From contig JAJBUB010000004.1 of NCBI GenBank assembly GCA_020860575.1, positions 8,414 through 43,475 of the forward strand: a stretch of 35,062 nt of DNA, given 5' to 3'. A program made the position numbers and the translations under genes. Under the pieces are notes generated by a model that saw only the letters and a program-made list of their open reading frames with translations, was not told where the DNA came from and searched no databases. Source of the stretch: Clostridiales bacterium. Lineage in GTDB: Bacteria > Bacillota > Clostridia > Oscillospirales > Oscillospiraceae. Each line of letters starts with the position of its first letter. Position 1 is the stretch's first letter. Below are positions 1 through 6,335 of this stretch, one piece after another.

Positions 1-297
1 GGCCCCGATCTCACGCTGCACCAGGCAGGCCATGCTGGGGACGAGGAACTCTCCGCTGACAGTGGCTCAGAGGATCAAATCCAGCTCATCCGCCCGTACG
101 CCGCTGTTTTCCAGCGCCGCCTGAGCTGCCTTAGCCGCCAGGATGGAGGCCGGCTCATCAGTGGAGACATGCCGGGAGCGAATGCCGGTACGGGTAGAGA
201 TCCATTCGTCATTGGTGTCCACCAGCTTTGCCAGGTCATCGTTGGTGACGACGGTGGGAGGCAGATAACTGCCGGTTCCCAGAATATGTAAACTCAT
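1..297 (-). pseudogene. fabH: 3-oxoacyl-ACP synthase III (KAS III), 5' part with in-frame TGA; runs off the window
   Basis: The first residues ([14 protein letters not shown], then [18 protein letters not shown]) are the classic N-terminus of FabH, which condenses acetyl-CoA with malonyl-ACP to start fatty acid synthesis. The start at 297 has an AGGAAAGGA ribosome binding site; the longer ORF start at 348 has none. After residue 76 (DELDLIL) the frame hits TGA at 69-67. It then continues without any shift as ATVSGEFLVPSMACLVQ, which is normal FabH sequence to the window edge. The stop sits where relatives have C or V (LILCATVSGE-like), so a single TGC-to-TGA change explains it. TGA is a normal stop elsewhere here (for example dapB and hisC). 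The catalytic Cys region lies outside the window. It could be a true nonsense mutation, a strain polymorphism or a sequence error; recoding seems least likely. Confidence 0.85.
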
Positions 298-366
298 AGC
301 ATGTTTGTCCTTTCCTGTCTCCGGCCTTGCGTCATGCCGAAGCGCCATTCGATCGATTGCTTTTCT

Positions 367-395
367 ATTTTAACAAATGCAGCGAAAGCTGTCAA
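367..395 (-). promoter_or_regulatory. Promoter of fabH
   Basis: On the minus strand TTGACA (395-390) and TAAAAT (372-367) are separated by exactly 17 nt. This points into fabH with a leader of roughly 60-70 nt. The rest of 298-530 shows no gene; the plus-strand ORF there has no family resemblance. I see no recognisable FapR or FabT palindrome beside the promoter. Confidence 0.8.
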
Positions 396-530
396 TTGCC
401 ATTCCGGCGATTCCCATAGTCTGGCGGCGACGTCTCATCCATCTGAGAAGACACGATTCCACTGCTACCCCAGCAAGGCTCCTGTCATTTTTCAGCACAG
501 ACCGCATATAAAATTCTTTCTCGAAAAAAC

Positions 531-559
531 TTGACTTCCCCCCTGGAAACCTTTATACT
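531..559 (+). promoter_or_regulatory. Promoter of tRNA-Pro
   Basis: TTGACT (531-536), 17-nt spacer, TATACT (554-559). The start would fall near 566, a few bases before the mature tRNA end. Confidence 0.85.
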
Positions 560-572
560 ATATAAGCTGCAT

Positions 573-646
573 CGGGGTGTGGCGAAGCTTGGTATCGCGC
601 TTGGTTCGGGTCCAAGAGGCCCCGGGTTCAAATCCCGGCACTCCGA
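573..646 (+). tRNA. tRNA-Pro (anticodon CGG)
   Basis: This is a 74-nt cloverleaf. The acceptor stem CGGGGTG pairs with CACTCCG with one G-U pair. The anticodon stem is CTTGG/CCAAG around the loop TTCGGGT, giving anticodon CGG, which reads CCG. The T arm is CCGGG-TTCAAAT-CCCGG, followed by discriminator A. CCA is not encoded. The gene is a monocistronic unit with its own promoter and a strong terminator. No integrase or attachment-site duplication is seen next to it. Confidence 0.95.
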
Positions 647-650
647 TAGG

Positions 651-686
651 AAACCCGCCGAAATCAGATGATTTCGGCGGGTTTTT
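651..686 (+). terminator. Rho-independent terminator of the tRNA-Pro unit
   Basis: A near-perfect hairpin of 15 bp (AACCCGCCGAAATCA with its complement, 2-nt core) is followed directly by TTTTT. Confidence 0.92.
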
Positions 687-744
687 CTAACTTTTCGCTA
701 ATTTCTTGGTCGAGGCAGATCGTCCGAGCCACTCCGCTGACTCG

Positions 745-800
745 AGCAAATCCCCGCCTGTAGGCAGCTGCATAGCCGTTCTCCAGGCGGGGATTTTGCT
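745..800 (-). terminator. Likely terminator of the asd-dapA-dapB-ACT operon
   Basis: Arms AGCAAATCCCCGCCTG (745-760) and CAGGCGGGGATTTTGCT (784-800) form a long GC-rich stem with one bulged base and a 23-nt loop, starting 8 nt past the ACT gene stop on the minus strand. The T-tract is short (ATTTGCT), so termination strength is uncertain. Confidence 0.65.
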
Positions 801-808
801 GGAGCCGC

Positions 809-1297
809 TCAGAAGCAGGTTTCCACCGGCTCCACGTTGTAGTTTTCGCACATCAGGGTCAAAGCGTCGGACAGGTTGTGACCGCTGACCAGGATAGAGA
901 TGTCCACCTCGGAGGTGGTGATGAGCATGACCTGGATGTCCGCCTGGCTGAGCAGAGCGAACAGCTTTGCTGCCACGCCGGGAGTCTGCACCATGTTCTC
1001 GTCATAGAATGCCAGCTTGCAGTTGCCCGGGAGGATTTCCGGGGAAATGGCCGGATTCTCCTGGCGCAGCTTTGCCAGTACAGAGAGAGCGACGGCCAGA
1101 GAGGCGTCGGAGATGGTGAAGCTCAGCCGGATGCTGCCCCCCTGGGGCGCAGTCTGGGAGATCATGTCCACATTGACCCCGTTGTCGGACAGGGCGGTGA
1201 GTACCGAGGCCACCGTCCGGCTGTCGCTGGGCAAGGAGGACAGGGTGATGAGGGTCACGTCGGCGGCATAGGCGATCTTGGTAATTCCCTGGCTCAT
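809..1297 (-). CDS. Stand-alone ACT-domain protein resembling the aspartokinase regulatory half
   Basis: The 162-aa protein contains two ACT-like halves. Residues about 13-75 (VTLITLSSLPSDS through VNVDMISQT) and about 93-155 (a TPGVAAKLFALL segment followed by ITTSEVDISILVS) match the paired ACT domains at the C-terminus of aspartokinase, where lysine or threonine binds. There is no kinase domain and the length equals the regulatory part only, comparable to the beta subunit made from an internal start in Bacillus LysC. It is last in the lysine-riboswitch operon, and its start overlaps the dapB stop (ATGA) with AAGGAGG upstream. Inference: a separately encoded effector-sensing partner for aspartokinase or another enzyme of the pathway. 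No catalytic aspartokinase gene lies in this window. Confidence 0.85.
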   Translation of the reverse strand: MSQGITKIAYAADVTLITLSSLPSDSRTVASVLTALSDNGVNVDMISQTAPQGGSIRLSFTISDASLAVALSVLAKLRQENPAISPEILPGNCKLAFYDENMVQTPGVAAKLFALLSQADIQVMLITTSEVDISILVSGHNLSDALTLMCENYNVEPVETCF

Positions 1298-2073
1298 AAG
1301 GAACCTCCTTCTTCATGCTGGGCGGCCACCAGGGCCTGCATATCGTACAGACCGGGCTGGGGGACGGTGACGAGGAACTTGGCGGCCTTGACAGCGCCGG
1401 AGGCGAAAATCTCCCGGCTCTGGGCCTCGTGGCGGATCTCGATGACCTCGTCCCGGCCGGCGAAGATCACCTCATGGACGCCCACGATGGTGCCGCCCCG
1501 GACGGAGCTGATGCCGATCTCGTTCTTGGGTCGTGCCTGGCGGCGGTCGTGGCGGCCAAAGGTGTAATCTGCCTCATAGTCCAGCCCCTCCTGGGCGGCG
1601 TCGGCCAGCATGAGGGCGGTGCCGCTGGGGGCATCCACCTTCCGGTTATGGTGCCGCTCCACGATCTCAATATCGTAGGCGTCTCCCAGAATGGCGGCGG
1701 CCCGCTTCACCAGGTCGAGTACCACGTTGATGCCCAGGCTCATGTTGGCAGAGCGAAAGATGGGAACGGTCTTAGCGGCCTCTTCGATTTGTGCCAGCTG
1801 CTCCGGGGAATAGCCGGTAGTGGCCAGCACCGCTGGAACGCCCCGTTCCACAGCGAAGGCCAGCAGACCGTCCAGAGCCTTGGGACTGGAGAAGTCGATG
1901 ATAACGTCCGCCTCGCCGGTGAAGTTGGCGGGAGAGACGTAGACAGGATAGGCCCGGGGCGTCTGGTTGACGTCAAACCCGGCCACCACCTGGACCTGGC
2001 TGTCAGCGGAGCAGATGGACTCCACCACCTGCCCCATCTTGCCGTTGCAGCCGGAAATGATTATCTTCAGCAT
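1294..2073 (-). CDS. dapB: 4-hydroxy-tetrahydrodipicolinate reductase
   Basis: This cytosolic enzyme reduces the DapA product to tetrahydrodipicolinate with NAD(P)H, the second committed step of diaminopimelate/lysine synthesis. The 259-aa sequence starts with a Rossmann nucleotide-binding loop (SGCNGKMG, about residues 7-14). It carries the family signature ERHHNRKVDAPSGTA at about 139-153, with the catalytic His pair (141/142) and substrate-binding Lys145. Length is typical. The start at 2073 has TAAGGAG eight or nine bases upstream. It lies 12 nt after dapA, and its TGA overlaps the ATG of the ACT gene, so the two are probably translationally coupled. Confidence 0.96.
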   Translation of the reverse strand: MLKIIISGCNGKMGQVVESICSADSQVQVVAGFDVNQTPRAYPVYVSPANFTGEADVIIDFSSPKALDGLLAFAVERGVPAVLATTGYSPEQLAQIEEAAKTVPIFRSANMSLGINVVLDLVKRAAAILGDAYDIEIVERHHNRKVDAPSGTALMLADAAQEGLDYEADYTFGRHDRRQARPKNEIGISSVRGGTIVGVHEVIFAGRDEVIEIRHEAQSREIFASGAVKAAKFLVTVPQPGLYDMQALVAAQHEEGGSL

Positions 2074-2085
2074 AGCAAAAGCTCC

Positions 2086-2970
2086 TTACAGCAGGCCGTA
2101 CTCGGTCAGCACGGACTTCAGAATGGCCAGATTGCCCTCCTCCATCTCACACATGGGCATCCGCAGCAGACCCGCCTCCATGCCCATCAGGTTCATGGCA
2201 GTCTTGACCGGGATGGGGTTGACCTCGATAAACAGGGTGTCGTTCAGCTTCTGATACTTGGCCTGGAGCTTGGCGGCCTCGGCGAAGTTGCCGTCCAGGC
2301 ACAGCTGCACCATGTCGTGGACCGGCCGGGGCAGGATGTTGGCCAGCACCGAGATGACGCCCTTGCCTCCCATCGCCATGAGAGGCACCACCTGGTCGTC
2401 GTTGCCGGACCAGATGTTCATGTTGTCTCCGCACAGGGCCACCGTCTGAGAGACCAGAGTGAAGTTGCCGCTGGCCTCCTTGATACCGTTGATCATGGGG
2501 TGCTTGGAGAGCTCATAGTAAGTAGATGCCTTGAAGCTGGTGCCCGTCCGGGAGGGGACATGATAGAGGATGATGGGGGTGTGTACCCGATCCGCAATAT
2601 AGGTGTAGTGCTGGATCAGGCCCTTCTGGGTCGCCTTGTTGTAATAGGGCGTCACCATCAGCAGTCCGTCGGCTCCGGCGCTCTCGGCGTGGAGGGCCAG
2701 CTCCAGGGCAGCGGCAGTGTCGTTGCTGCCGGTCCCTGCAATGACCTTGCAGCGTCCGGCCACCTTGTTGATGGCGTATTCCACCGTGACCATATGCTCC
2801 TGCATAGTCTGGGTGGAGGACTCGCCGGTGGTGCCACAGATGCAGATGGCATCGGTCCCGTTGGCGATCTGGAACTCGATGAGCTGTCCCAGCTTTTCGT
2901 AGTCCACCCCGTCAGGCTTGAAGGGCGTGACGATGGCGACACAGGAGCCGGTAAAAATAGGCTGCTTCAT
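2086..2970 (-). CDS. dapA: 4-hydroxy-tetrahydrodipicolinate synthase
   Basis: DapA condenses pyruvate with aspartate semialdehyde at the entry to lysine/DAP synthesis. The 294-aa TIM-barrel protein has the GTTGE motif (about 46-50), the catalytic Tyr136 in ILYHVPSRTG, and the Schiff-base Lys164 in NGIKEASGNF. Length and motifs are those of a normal enzyme. The ribosome binding site is AAAGGAG. It sits 42 nt downstream of asd and 12 nt upstream of dapB in the riboswitch-controlled operon. Confidence 0.97.
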   Translation of the reverse strand: MKQPIFTGSCVAIVTPFKPDGVDYEKLGQLIEFQIANGTDAICICGTTGESSTQTMQEHMVTVEYAINKVAGRCKVIAGTGSNDTAAALELALHAESAGADGLLMVTPYYNKATQKGLIQHYTYIADRVHTPIILYHVPSRTGTSFKASTYYELSKHPMINGIKEASGNFTLVSQTVALCGDNMNIWSGNDDQVVPLMAMGGKGVISVLANILPRPVHDMVQLCLDGNFAEAAKLQAKYQKLNDTLFIEVNPIPVKTAMNLMGMEAGLLRMPMCEMEEGNLAILKSVLTEYGLL

Positions 2971-3012
2971 AAACAGGTCTCCTTTCTCACAGCGGAGGAT
3001 ATAAGGGTAAAA

Positions 3013-4107
3013 TTACTTTCGGGTGATATAGCCCTCGGCGCACAGCAGCTCTGCCAGCAGTACGCCGCCTCCGGCGGCGCCCCGGAGGGTGTTGTGGCTC
3101 AGGCCCACAAATTTGTAGTCATACTGACTGTCCGGACGCAGACGGCCCAGGGAGATGGCCATGCCGCCCTCCAGGTCACGCTGGAGCTTGGTCTGGGGAT
3201 AGCTGGGATCTTCAAAGTAGTGGAGGAACTGCTTGGGGGCGGAGGGCAGCTCCAGCTCCTGGGCACGGCCCCGGTAGGAGGACCAAACCTCCTTGATCTC
3301 CTCCACGGAGGGCTTCTTTCCCTCGGGGAAGCTCATAAAGACGGCGGCCATATGTCCGTCGGTGACGGGGACCCGGAGGCACTGGCTGGTGATGGAGGGG
3401 GAGACGGCGTCCACGATCTCATCACCCACGATCTCGCCCCAGAGCTTCATCGGCTCCTGCTCGCTCTTCTCCTCCTCGCCGCCGATGTAGGGGATGACAT
3501 TGTCCACCATCTCAGGCCAGGTGGTGAAGTTCTTGCCCGCCCCGGAGATGGCCTGATAGGTGCAGACCAGCGCTTTATCCAGACCGTACTTCTCCCGGAG
3601 GGGATGCAGAGCGGGGACATAGCTCTGGAGAGAGCAGTTGGACTTGACGGCGATAAAGCCCCGCCGGGTGCCCAGCCGCTTGCGCTGGCTATCGATGATC
3701 TGAATGTGCTGGGGGTTGATCTCCGGCACTACCATGGGTACGTCGGGGGTATGGCGGTGCGCGGAGTTGTTGGAGACCACCGGGCACTCGTGCTTGGCGT
3801 AGGCCTCCTCCAGCGCCTTGATCTGGTCCTTCTTCATGTTGACGGCGCAGAAGGTGAAGTCCACCCGGTCACAGAAGGTATCCATATCTGCCTCGGCATC
3901 CAGGATGACCATGTCCTTCACGGACTCGGGCATGGGGGTACTCATCAGCCAGCGCTTTCCGGCCACCTCGCCGTAGGTCTTGCCTGCGCTCCGGGCGCTG
4001 GCGGCCAGAGCAGTGATCTGGAACCAGGGATGATTTTCCAGCAGGGTGACAAAGCGCTGTCCCACCATGCCGGTGCAGCCGACAACGCCAACCTTATACT
4101 TCTCCAT
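3013..4107 (-). CDS. asd: Aspartate-semialdehyde dehydrogenase (archaeal/fungal-like class)
   Basis: Asd reduces aspartyl phosphate to aspartate semialdehyde with NADPH, supplying lysine, threonine and methionine synthesis. The 364-aa protein has the N-terminal dinucleotide loop GCTGMVGQRF (10-19), the catalytic Cys158 in VKSNCSLQ, and LRVPVTDGHMA further on. The spacing and the SNCS motif suggest the class common in archaea and fungi rather than the E. coli type; that class assignment is from memory. It is first in the operon, with AGGAGG upstream and a 350-nt leader holding the lysine riboswitch. Confidence 0.95.
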   Translation of the reverse strand: MEKYKVGVVGCTGMVGQRFVTLLENHPWFQITALAASARSAGKTYGEVAGKRWLMSTPMPESVKDMVILDAEADMDTFCDRVDFTFCAVNMKKDQIKALEEAYAKHECPVVSNNSAHRHTPDVPMVVPEINPQHIQIIDSQRKRLGTRRGFIAVKSNCSLQSYVPALHPLREKYGLDKALVCTYQAISGAGKNFTTWPEMVDNVIPYIGGEEEKSEQEPMKLWGEIVGDEIVDAVSPSITSQCLRVPVTDGHMAAVFMSFPEGKKPSVEEIKEVWSSYRGRAQELELPSAPKQFLHYFEDPSYPQTKLQRDLEGGMAISLGRLRPDSQYDYKFVGLSHNTLRGAAGGGVLLAELLCAEGYITRK

Positions 4108-4182
4108 GGGTAACTCCTCCTAAATTCGGACTCAGCTCAGTCTATGCAGGCGTCGTCCGTCCTGTTTCTCCATCTCCGGGGC

Positions 4183-4219
4183 AAAAAAGAAATCGGCCGT
4201 TGAAAACAGGCTGATTCTG
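4183..4219 (-). terminator. Lysine riboswitch terminator (expression platform)
   Basis: On the minus strand a hairpin (GAATCAGCC with GGCCGATTTC, one bulge and one mismatch) is followed by TTTTTT at 4188-4183, upstream of asd. Its 5' arm CAGAATCAGC can alternatively pair with GCTGATCTG at 4270-4262, just 3' of the aptamer. That gives a plausible antiterminator, with a separate ATAATGT...ACATTAT hairpin (about 4225-4256) looped out between the two strands. Confidence 0.85.
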
Positions 4220-4277
4220 TACTATAATGTGCGGTGCGCGAGGCACTGACATTATATGGAGCAGATCAGCTCAACAT

Positions 4278-4456
4278 CAGACGCTCCACGACTGGGATTC
4301 TCTGATGACAGTCAGCAGACTGTTTGCCTGCCGCCCAGGCAGCCCGACCTCCGCCGTCCGGCTCCTTCGGCGGACTGCCCTTTCCACACTGCCTCACGGA
4401 GCGGCGGCGCCCTCCGCAGCGGTACTGATGCAGACCGCACCTCTATTCTGCGTGTA
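4278..4456 (-). promoter_or_regulatory. Lysine riboswitch (L box) aptamer
   Basis: The leader RNA of asd carries the conserved L-box blocks in the right order: AATAGAGGTGCGG, AGTACC, GGAGGG, GGAAAGGGCAGTCCGCCGAAGG (here split over adjacent lines), GGTCGGGCTGCC, GACTGTCATC and GTGGAGCGTCTG. These correspond block by block to the B. subtilis lysC leader. The transcript starts almost at the aptamer and is followed by a terminator. Lysine binding should therefore favour termination and shut down asd-dapA-dapB-ACT. The plus-strand ORFs across 4227-4580 are shadows of this RNA. Confidence 0.94.
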
Positions 4457-4463
4457 TAGCTGT

Positions 4464-4492
4464 ATCATATCACGCTTCCCTTGCATCGTCAA
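4464..4492 (-). promoter_or_regulatory. Promoter of the asd-dapA-dapB-ACT operon
   Basis: TTGACG (4492-4487), 17-nt spacer, TATGAT (4469-4464) on the minus strand. The start near 4457 coincides with the beginning of the lysine aptamer. Confidence 0.88.
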
Positions 4493-4503
4493 GGCGCATT
4501 TCC

Positions 4504-4537
4504 TGCAAAACCGTTCTATTTCACAACAGGTTTTGCA
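4504..4537. repeat. Perfect 9-bp inverted repeat between asd promoter and queA
   Basis: TGCAAAACC (4504-4512) and GGTTTTGCA (4529-4537) are perfect inverted arms around a 16-nt spacer. It sits 12 bp upstream of the asd -35 box and about 40 bp upstream of queA. It could be a protein-binding site for either divergent gene or a hairpin in the queA leader. I could not identify a convincing queA promoter. Confidence 0.5.
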
Positions 4538-4576
4538 TACTCTTTTGGGCGACGGCCCTGAAATGAGGATAAATCA

Positions 4577-5656
4577 ATGAAGACCAGCGATTTTTATTAT
4601 GACCTTCCGCCGGAGCTGATCGCTCAGACGCCCCTGGAACGCCGGGATGCCTCCCGGCTGATGACTCTGGATAAGCAGACGGGTTCGATAGGTCACCATA
4701 TGTTTTACGAGCTGCCTGACTTTCTCCGCCCGGGAGACTGCCTGGTGATGAACGACTCCCGGGTACTTCCCGCCCGGCTCATCGGACACCGGGAGTCTGG
4801 CGGCGCCTGCGAGGTGCTGCTGCTCATCGACCGAGGGGACAAGACTTGGGAGTGCCTGGTCCGCCCTGGGAAAAAGCTGCGTACCGGCGCCAAAATCACC
4901 TTCGGTGAGGGCGAGCTGACCGCCCAGGTGACTGACGTGCTGGAGGACGGGAACCGGCTGGTCCGGTTCGACTACGACGGCATTTTCCTGGAGATCCTGG
5001 AAAAGCTGGGACGGATGCCCCTGCCTCCCTACATCAAGGAGGAGTTGGAGGATCAGGAGCGGTATCAGACCGTTTACTCCAAGGTAGTCGGCTCGGCGGC
5101 GGCTCCCACAGCGGGGCTGCACTTCACCCCGGAGCTGCTGGAGAAAATTCAGGGGATGGGAGTACGTCTGGCCTATGTTACCCTCCATGTGGGGCTTGGC
5201 ACCTTCCGCCCCGTCAAGACGGACGATGTGGAACACCACGATATGCACTCGGAATATTGTATCATCCCCCCGGAAACGGCGCAGATCATCAATGAGACAA
5301 AGCAAAACGGCGGGCGGGTCATCGGCGTGGGCACCACCTCCTGCCGGACGGTGGAGAGCTACGCCAACGAGGACGGCACCGTCCGGGCGGACGGGGGCTG
5401 GACGAACATTTTCATCTACCCCGGCTATCGGTTCAAGGTGCTGGACGGGCTGATCACCAACTTCCACCTGCCCGAGTCCACCCTCATTATGCTGGTCTCC
5501 GCTCTGGCCGGGCGGGAACACGTTCTCGCCGCCTATCAGGAGGCGGTGCGGGAGCGGTATCGGTTTTTCTCCTTTGGGGATGCGATGTTGATAGCCTCCG
5601 GGATGGACAACCATGAGCAGGAAGGCAAAAAATCAAACGATACAAGCACTTTTTGA
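4577..5656 (+). CDS. queA: S-adenosylmethionine:tRNA ribosyltransferase-isomerase
   Basis: QueA transfers and isomerises the ribosyl part of SAM onto 7-aminomethyl-7-deazaguanine at position 34 of tRNA, making epoxyqueuosine. The 359-aa protein shows the family blocks in order: [20 protein letters not shown] near the N-terminus, [45 protein letters not shown] and [16 protein letters not shown]. The last roughly 17 residues ([17 protein letters not shown]) form a low-complexity polar tail beyond the usual FGDAMLI end. Start ATG at 4577 follows GAGGAT. It is transcribed divergently from the lysine operon and stands alone; no tgt or queG neighbour is present. Confidence 0.96.
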   Translation: MKTSDFYYDLPPELIAQTPLERRDASRLMTLDKQTGSIGHHMFYELPDFLRPGDCLVMNDSRVLPARLIGHRESGGACEVLLLIDRGDKTWECLVRPGKKLRTGAKITFGEGELTAQVTDVLEDGNRLVRFDYDGIFLEILEKLGRMPLPPYIKEELEDQERYQTVYSKVVGSAAAPTAGLHFTPELLEKIQGMGVRLAYVTLHVGLGTFRPVKTDDVEHHDMHSEYCIIPPETAQIINETKQNGGRVIGVGTTSCRTVESYANEDGTVRADGGWTNIFIYPGYRFKVLDGLITNFHLPESTLIMLVSALAGREHVLAAYQEAVRERYRFFSFGDAMLIASGMDNHEQEGKKSNDTSTF

Positions 5657-5682
5657 GGGTGCTCAAATGCTGATAAAAGCAC

Positions 5683-5722
5683 AAAAAAGAGGAGCCTGGA
5701 ATCGGTCGATTTCAGGCTCCTC
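5683..5722 (-). terminator. Terminator of the small membrane-protein gene; hairpin also faces queA
   Basis: A 15-bp uninterrupted stem (GAGGAGCCTGGAATC with GATTTCAGGCTCCTC, one G-U pair, GGTC tetraloop) is followed on the minus strand by TTTTTT (5688-5683). On the plus strand no T-tract follows, so termination of queA by it is uncertain. Confidence 0.85.
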
Positions 5723-5753
5723 GCTATCTATCAAGCGGAGCGTGGATTGAAAT
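5723..5753 (+). repeat. Single degenerate CRISPR-repeat-like sequence (type I-C-like 3' end)
   Basis: GGAGCGTGGATTGAAAT at 5737-5753 is the 17-nt 3' end typical of type I-C direct repeats (of the form GTCGCTCCC...GGGAGCGTGGATTGAAAT, recalled from memory). The preceding bases begin TCGCT but diverge in the middle, and the repeat stem is reduced to CGCT/AGCG. No second copy, spacer ladder or cas gene is in the window. It is either a decayed orphan repeat or chance. Confidence 0.35.
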
Positions 5754-5767
5754 GATGAAAAAGTGCC

Positions 5768-6277
5768 TCACCACGGCAGCAGATAGGCGGCGTCCGCCAG
5801 GGACAGGTCCCGAAACAGGACGGCGTCCGGCGGCTGTATGGTCCAGCAGACGATCAGGCCGGTCACCAGGATGGTCGCCCCAGTGAGCAGGCTGTTCCAG
5901 CTCTCCCCTATCGGCAATACAGCGGGCAAAAAGAAGCCCAGTCCCATGGTCATAAAGTACAGCGCCAGGTTGGTACCCAAATCTCCGGCCCCGGCAGCAC
6001 AGTTGAGATACCACCCAGCCCCCAGCAGCAGGCCACAGCAGAGCAGCAGGGAGAGAAGCCAGGGGGCGGTCCGCCACCGTCCGGCGCCGGTGAGATAGAC
6101 TCCCGCCAGCAGCAGCGGCCAGAATACCAGTTTGAGATGCTCCCAGATGCTTTCGTTTACCGGAGCAATAAACTCGGTAAGGATACTGGGCCAGAGGGAG
6201 AACAGAAAGTGCAGCCCACAGCCCAGAGCCACGGCGGCAAAATAACAAAGCAACAGTGGTCTGTCCAGTTTTTTCAA
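5768..6277 (-). CDS. Small integral membrane protein, VNESxWEHLK family (DUF6512-like)
   Basis: This 169-aa protein (from TTG at 6277) is nearly all hydrophobic, with about five membrane segments: near residues 8-28, 44-58, 70-92, 105-128 and 130-150. It carries the motif APVNESIWEHLKL after the first segment, which I associate with a family of clostridial membrane proteins of unknown function; the DUF number is from memory. Two TTG starts are possible. The one at 6319 lies inside the rpoD terminator stem with no ribosome binding site. The one at 6277 follows AGGGGG by 7 nt and is preferred. The function is unknown. It follows rpoD and would be expressed only by read-through or from an unseen promoter. 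Confidence 0.7.
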   Translation of the reverse strand: MKKLDRPLLLCYFAAVALGCGLHFLFSLWPSILTEFIAPVNESIWEHLKLVFWPLLLAGVYLTGAGRWRTAPWLLSLLLCCGLLLGAGWYLNCAAGAGDLGTNLALYFMTMGLGFFLPAVLPIGESWNSLLTGATILVTGLIVCWTIQPPDAVLFRDLSLADAAYLLPW

Positions 6278-6317
6278 AAAATCGCCCCCTCTGCCATACA
6301 GGATATGCAGAGGGGGC
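6276..6317 (-). terminator. Terminator downstream of rpoD; its 3' arm contains the next gene's ribosome binding site
   Basis: Perfect 11-bp arms GCCCCCTCTGC and GCAGAGGGGGC (12-nt loop) are followed on the minus strand by GATTTTTTG. The stem starts 19 nt after the rpoD stop. The AGGGGG of the 3' arm is also the only ribosome binding site for the TTG start at 6277. Confidence 0.85.
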
Positions 6318-6335
6318 AAATTTCATAACACAATC

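Noticed and set aside
20-69. Selenocysteine readthrough of the TGA in fabH
   Set aside because: No stable stem with a GU-containing loop is seen just downstream of the TGA, and FabH does not need Cys or Sec at that position.
573-690. An integration site at the tRNA-Pro gene
   Set aside because: No integrase, no repeat of the tRNA 3' end and no foreign gene content lie beside it.
1315-4113. A 932-residue plus-strand ORF, and similar long plus-strand ORFs at 6375-7622, 7999-9393, 9822-11204, 21744-22976 and 23074-25443
   Set aside because: They lie exactly opposite rpoD, dnaG, dap, dgt, hisC and rarA/guaD genes, read as His/Gly/Leu-rich low-information protein, and lack ribosome binding sites; they result from high GC with strong codon bias.
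4500-4545. A preQ1 riboswitch in front of queA
   Set aside because: The region lacks the preQ1-I or preQ1-II core sequences and pseudoknot tail; the inverted repeat has a 16-nt loop that does not fit.
5723-5790. A CRISPR array
   Set aside because: Only one repeat-like unit is present, with no second copy at 60-75 bp spacing and no cas gene; kept only as a lone repeat-like sequence.
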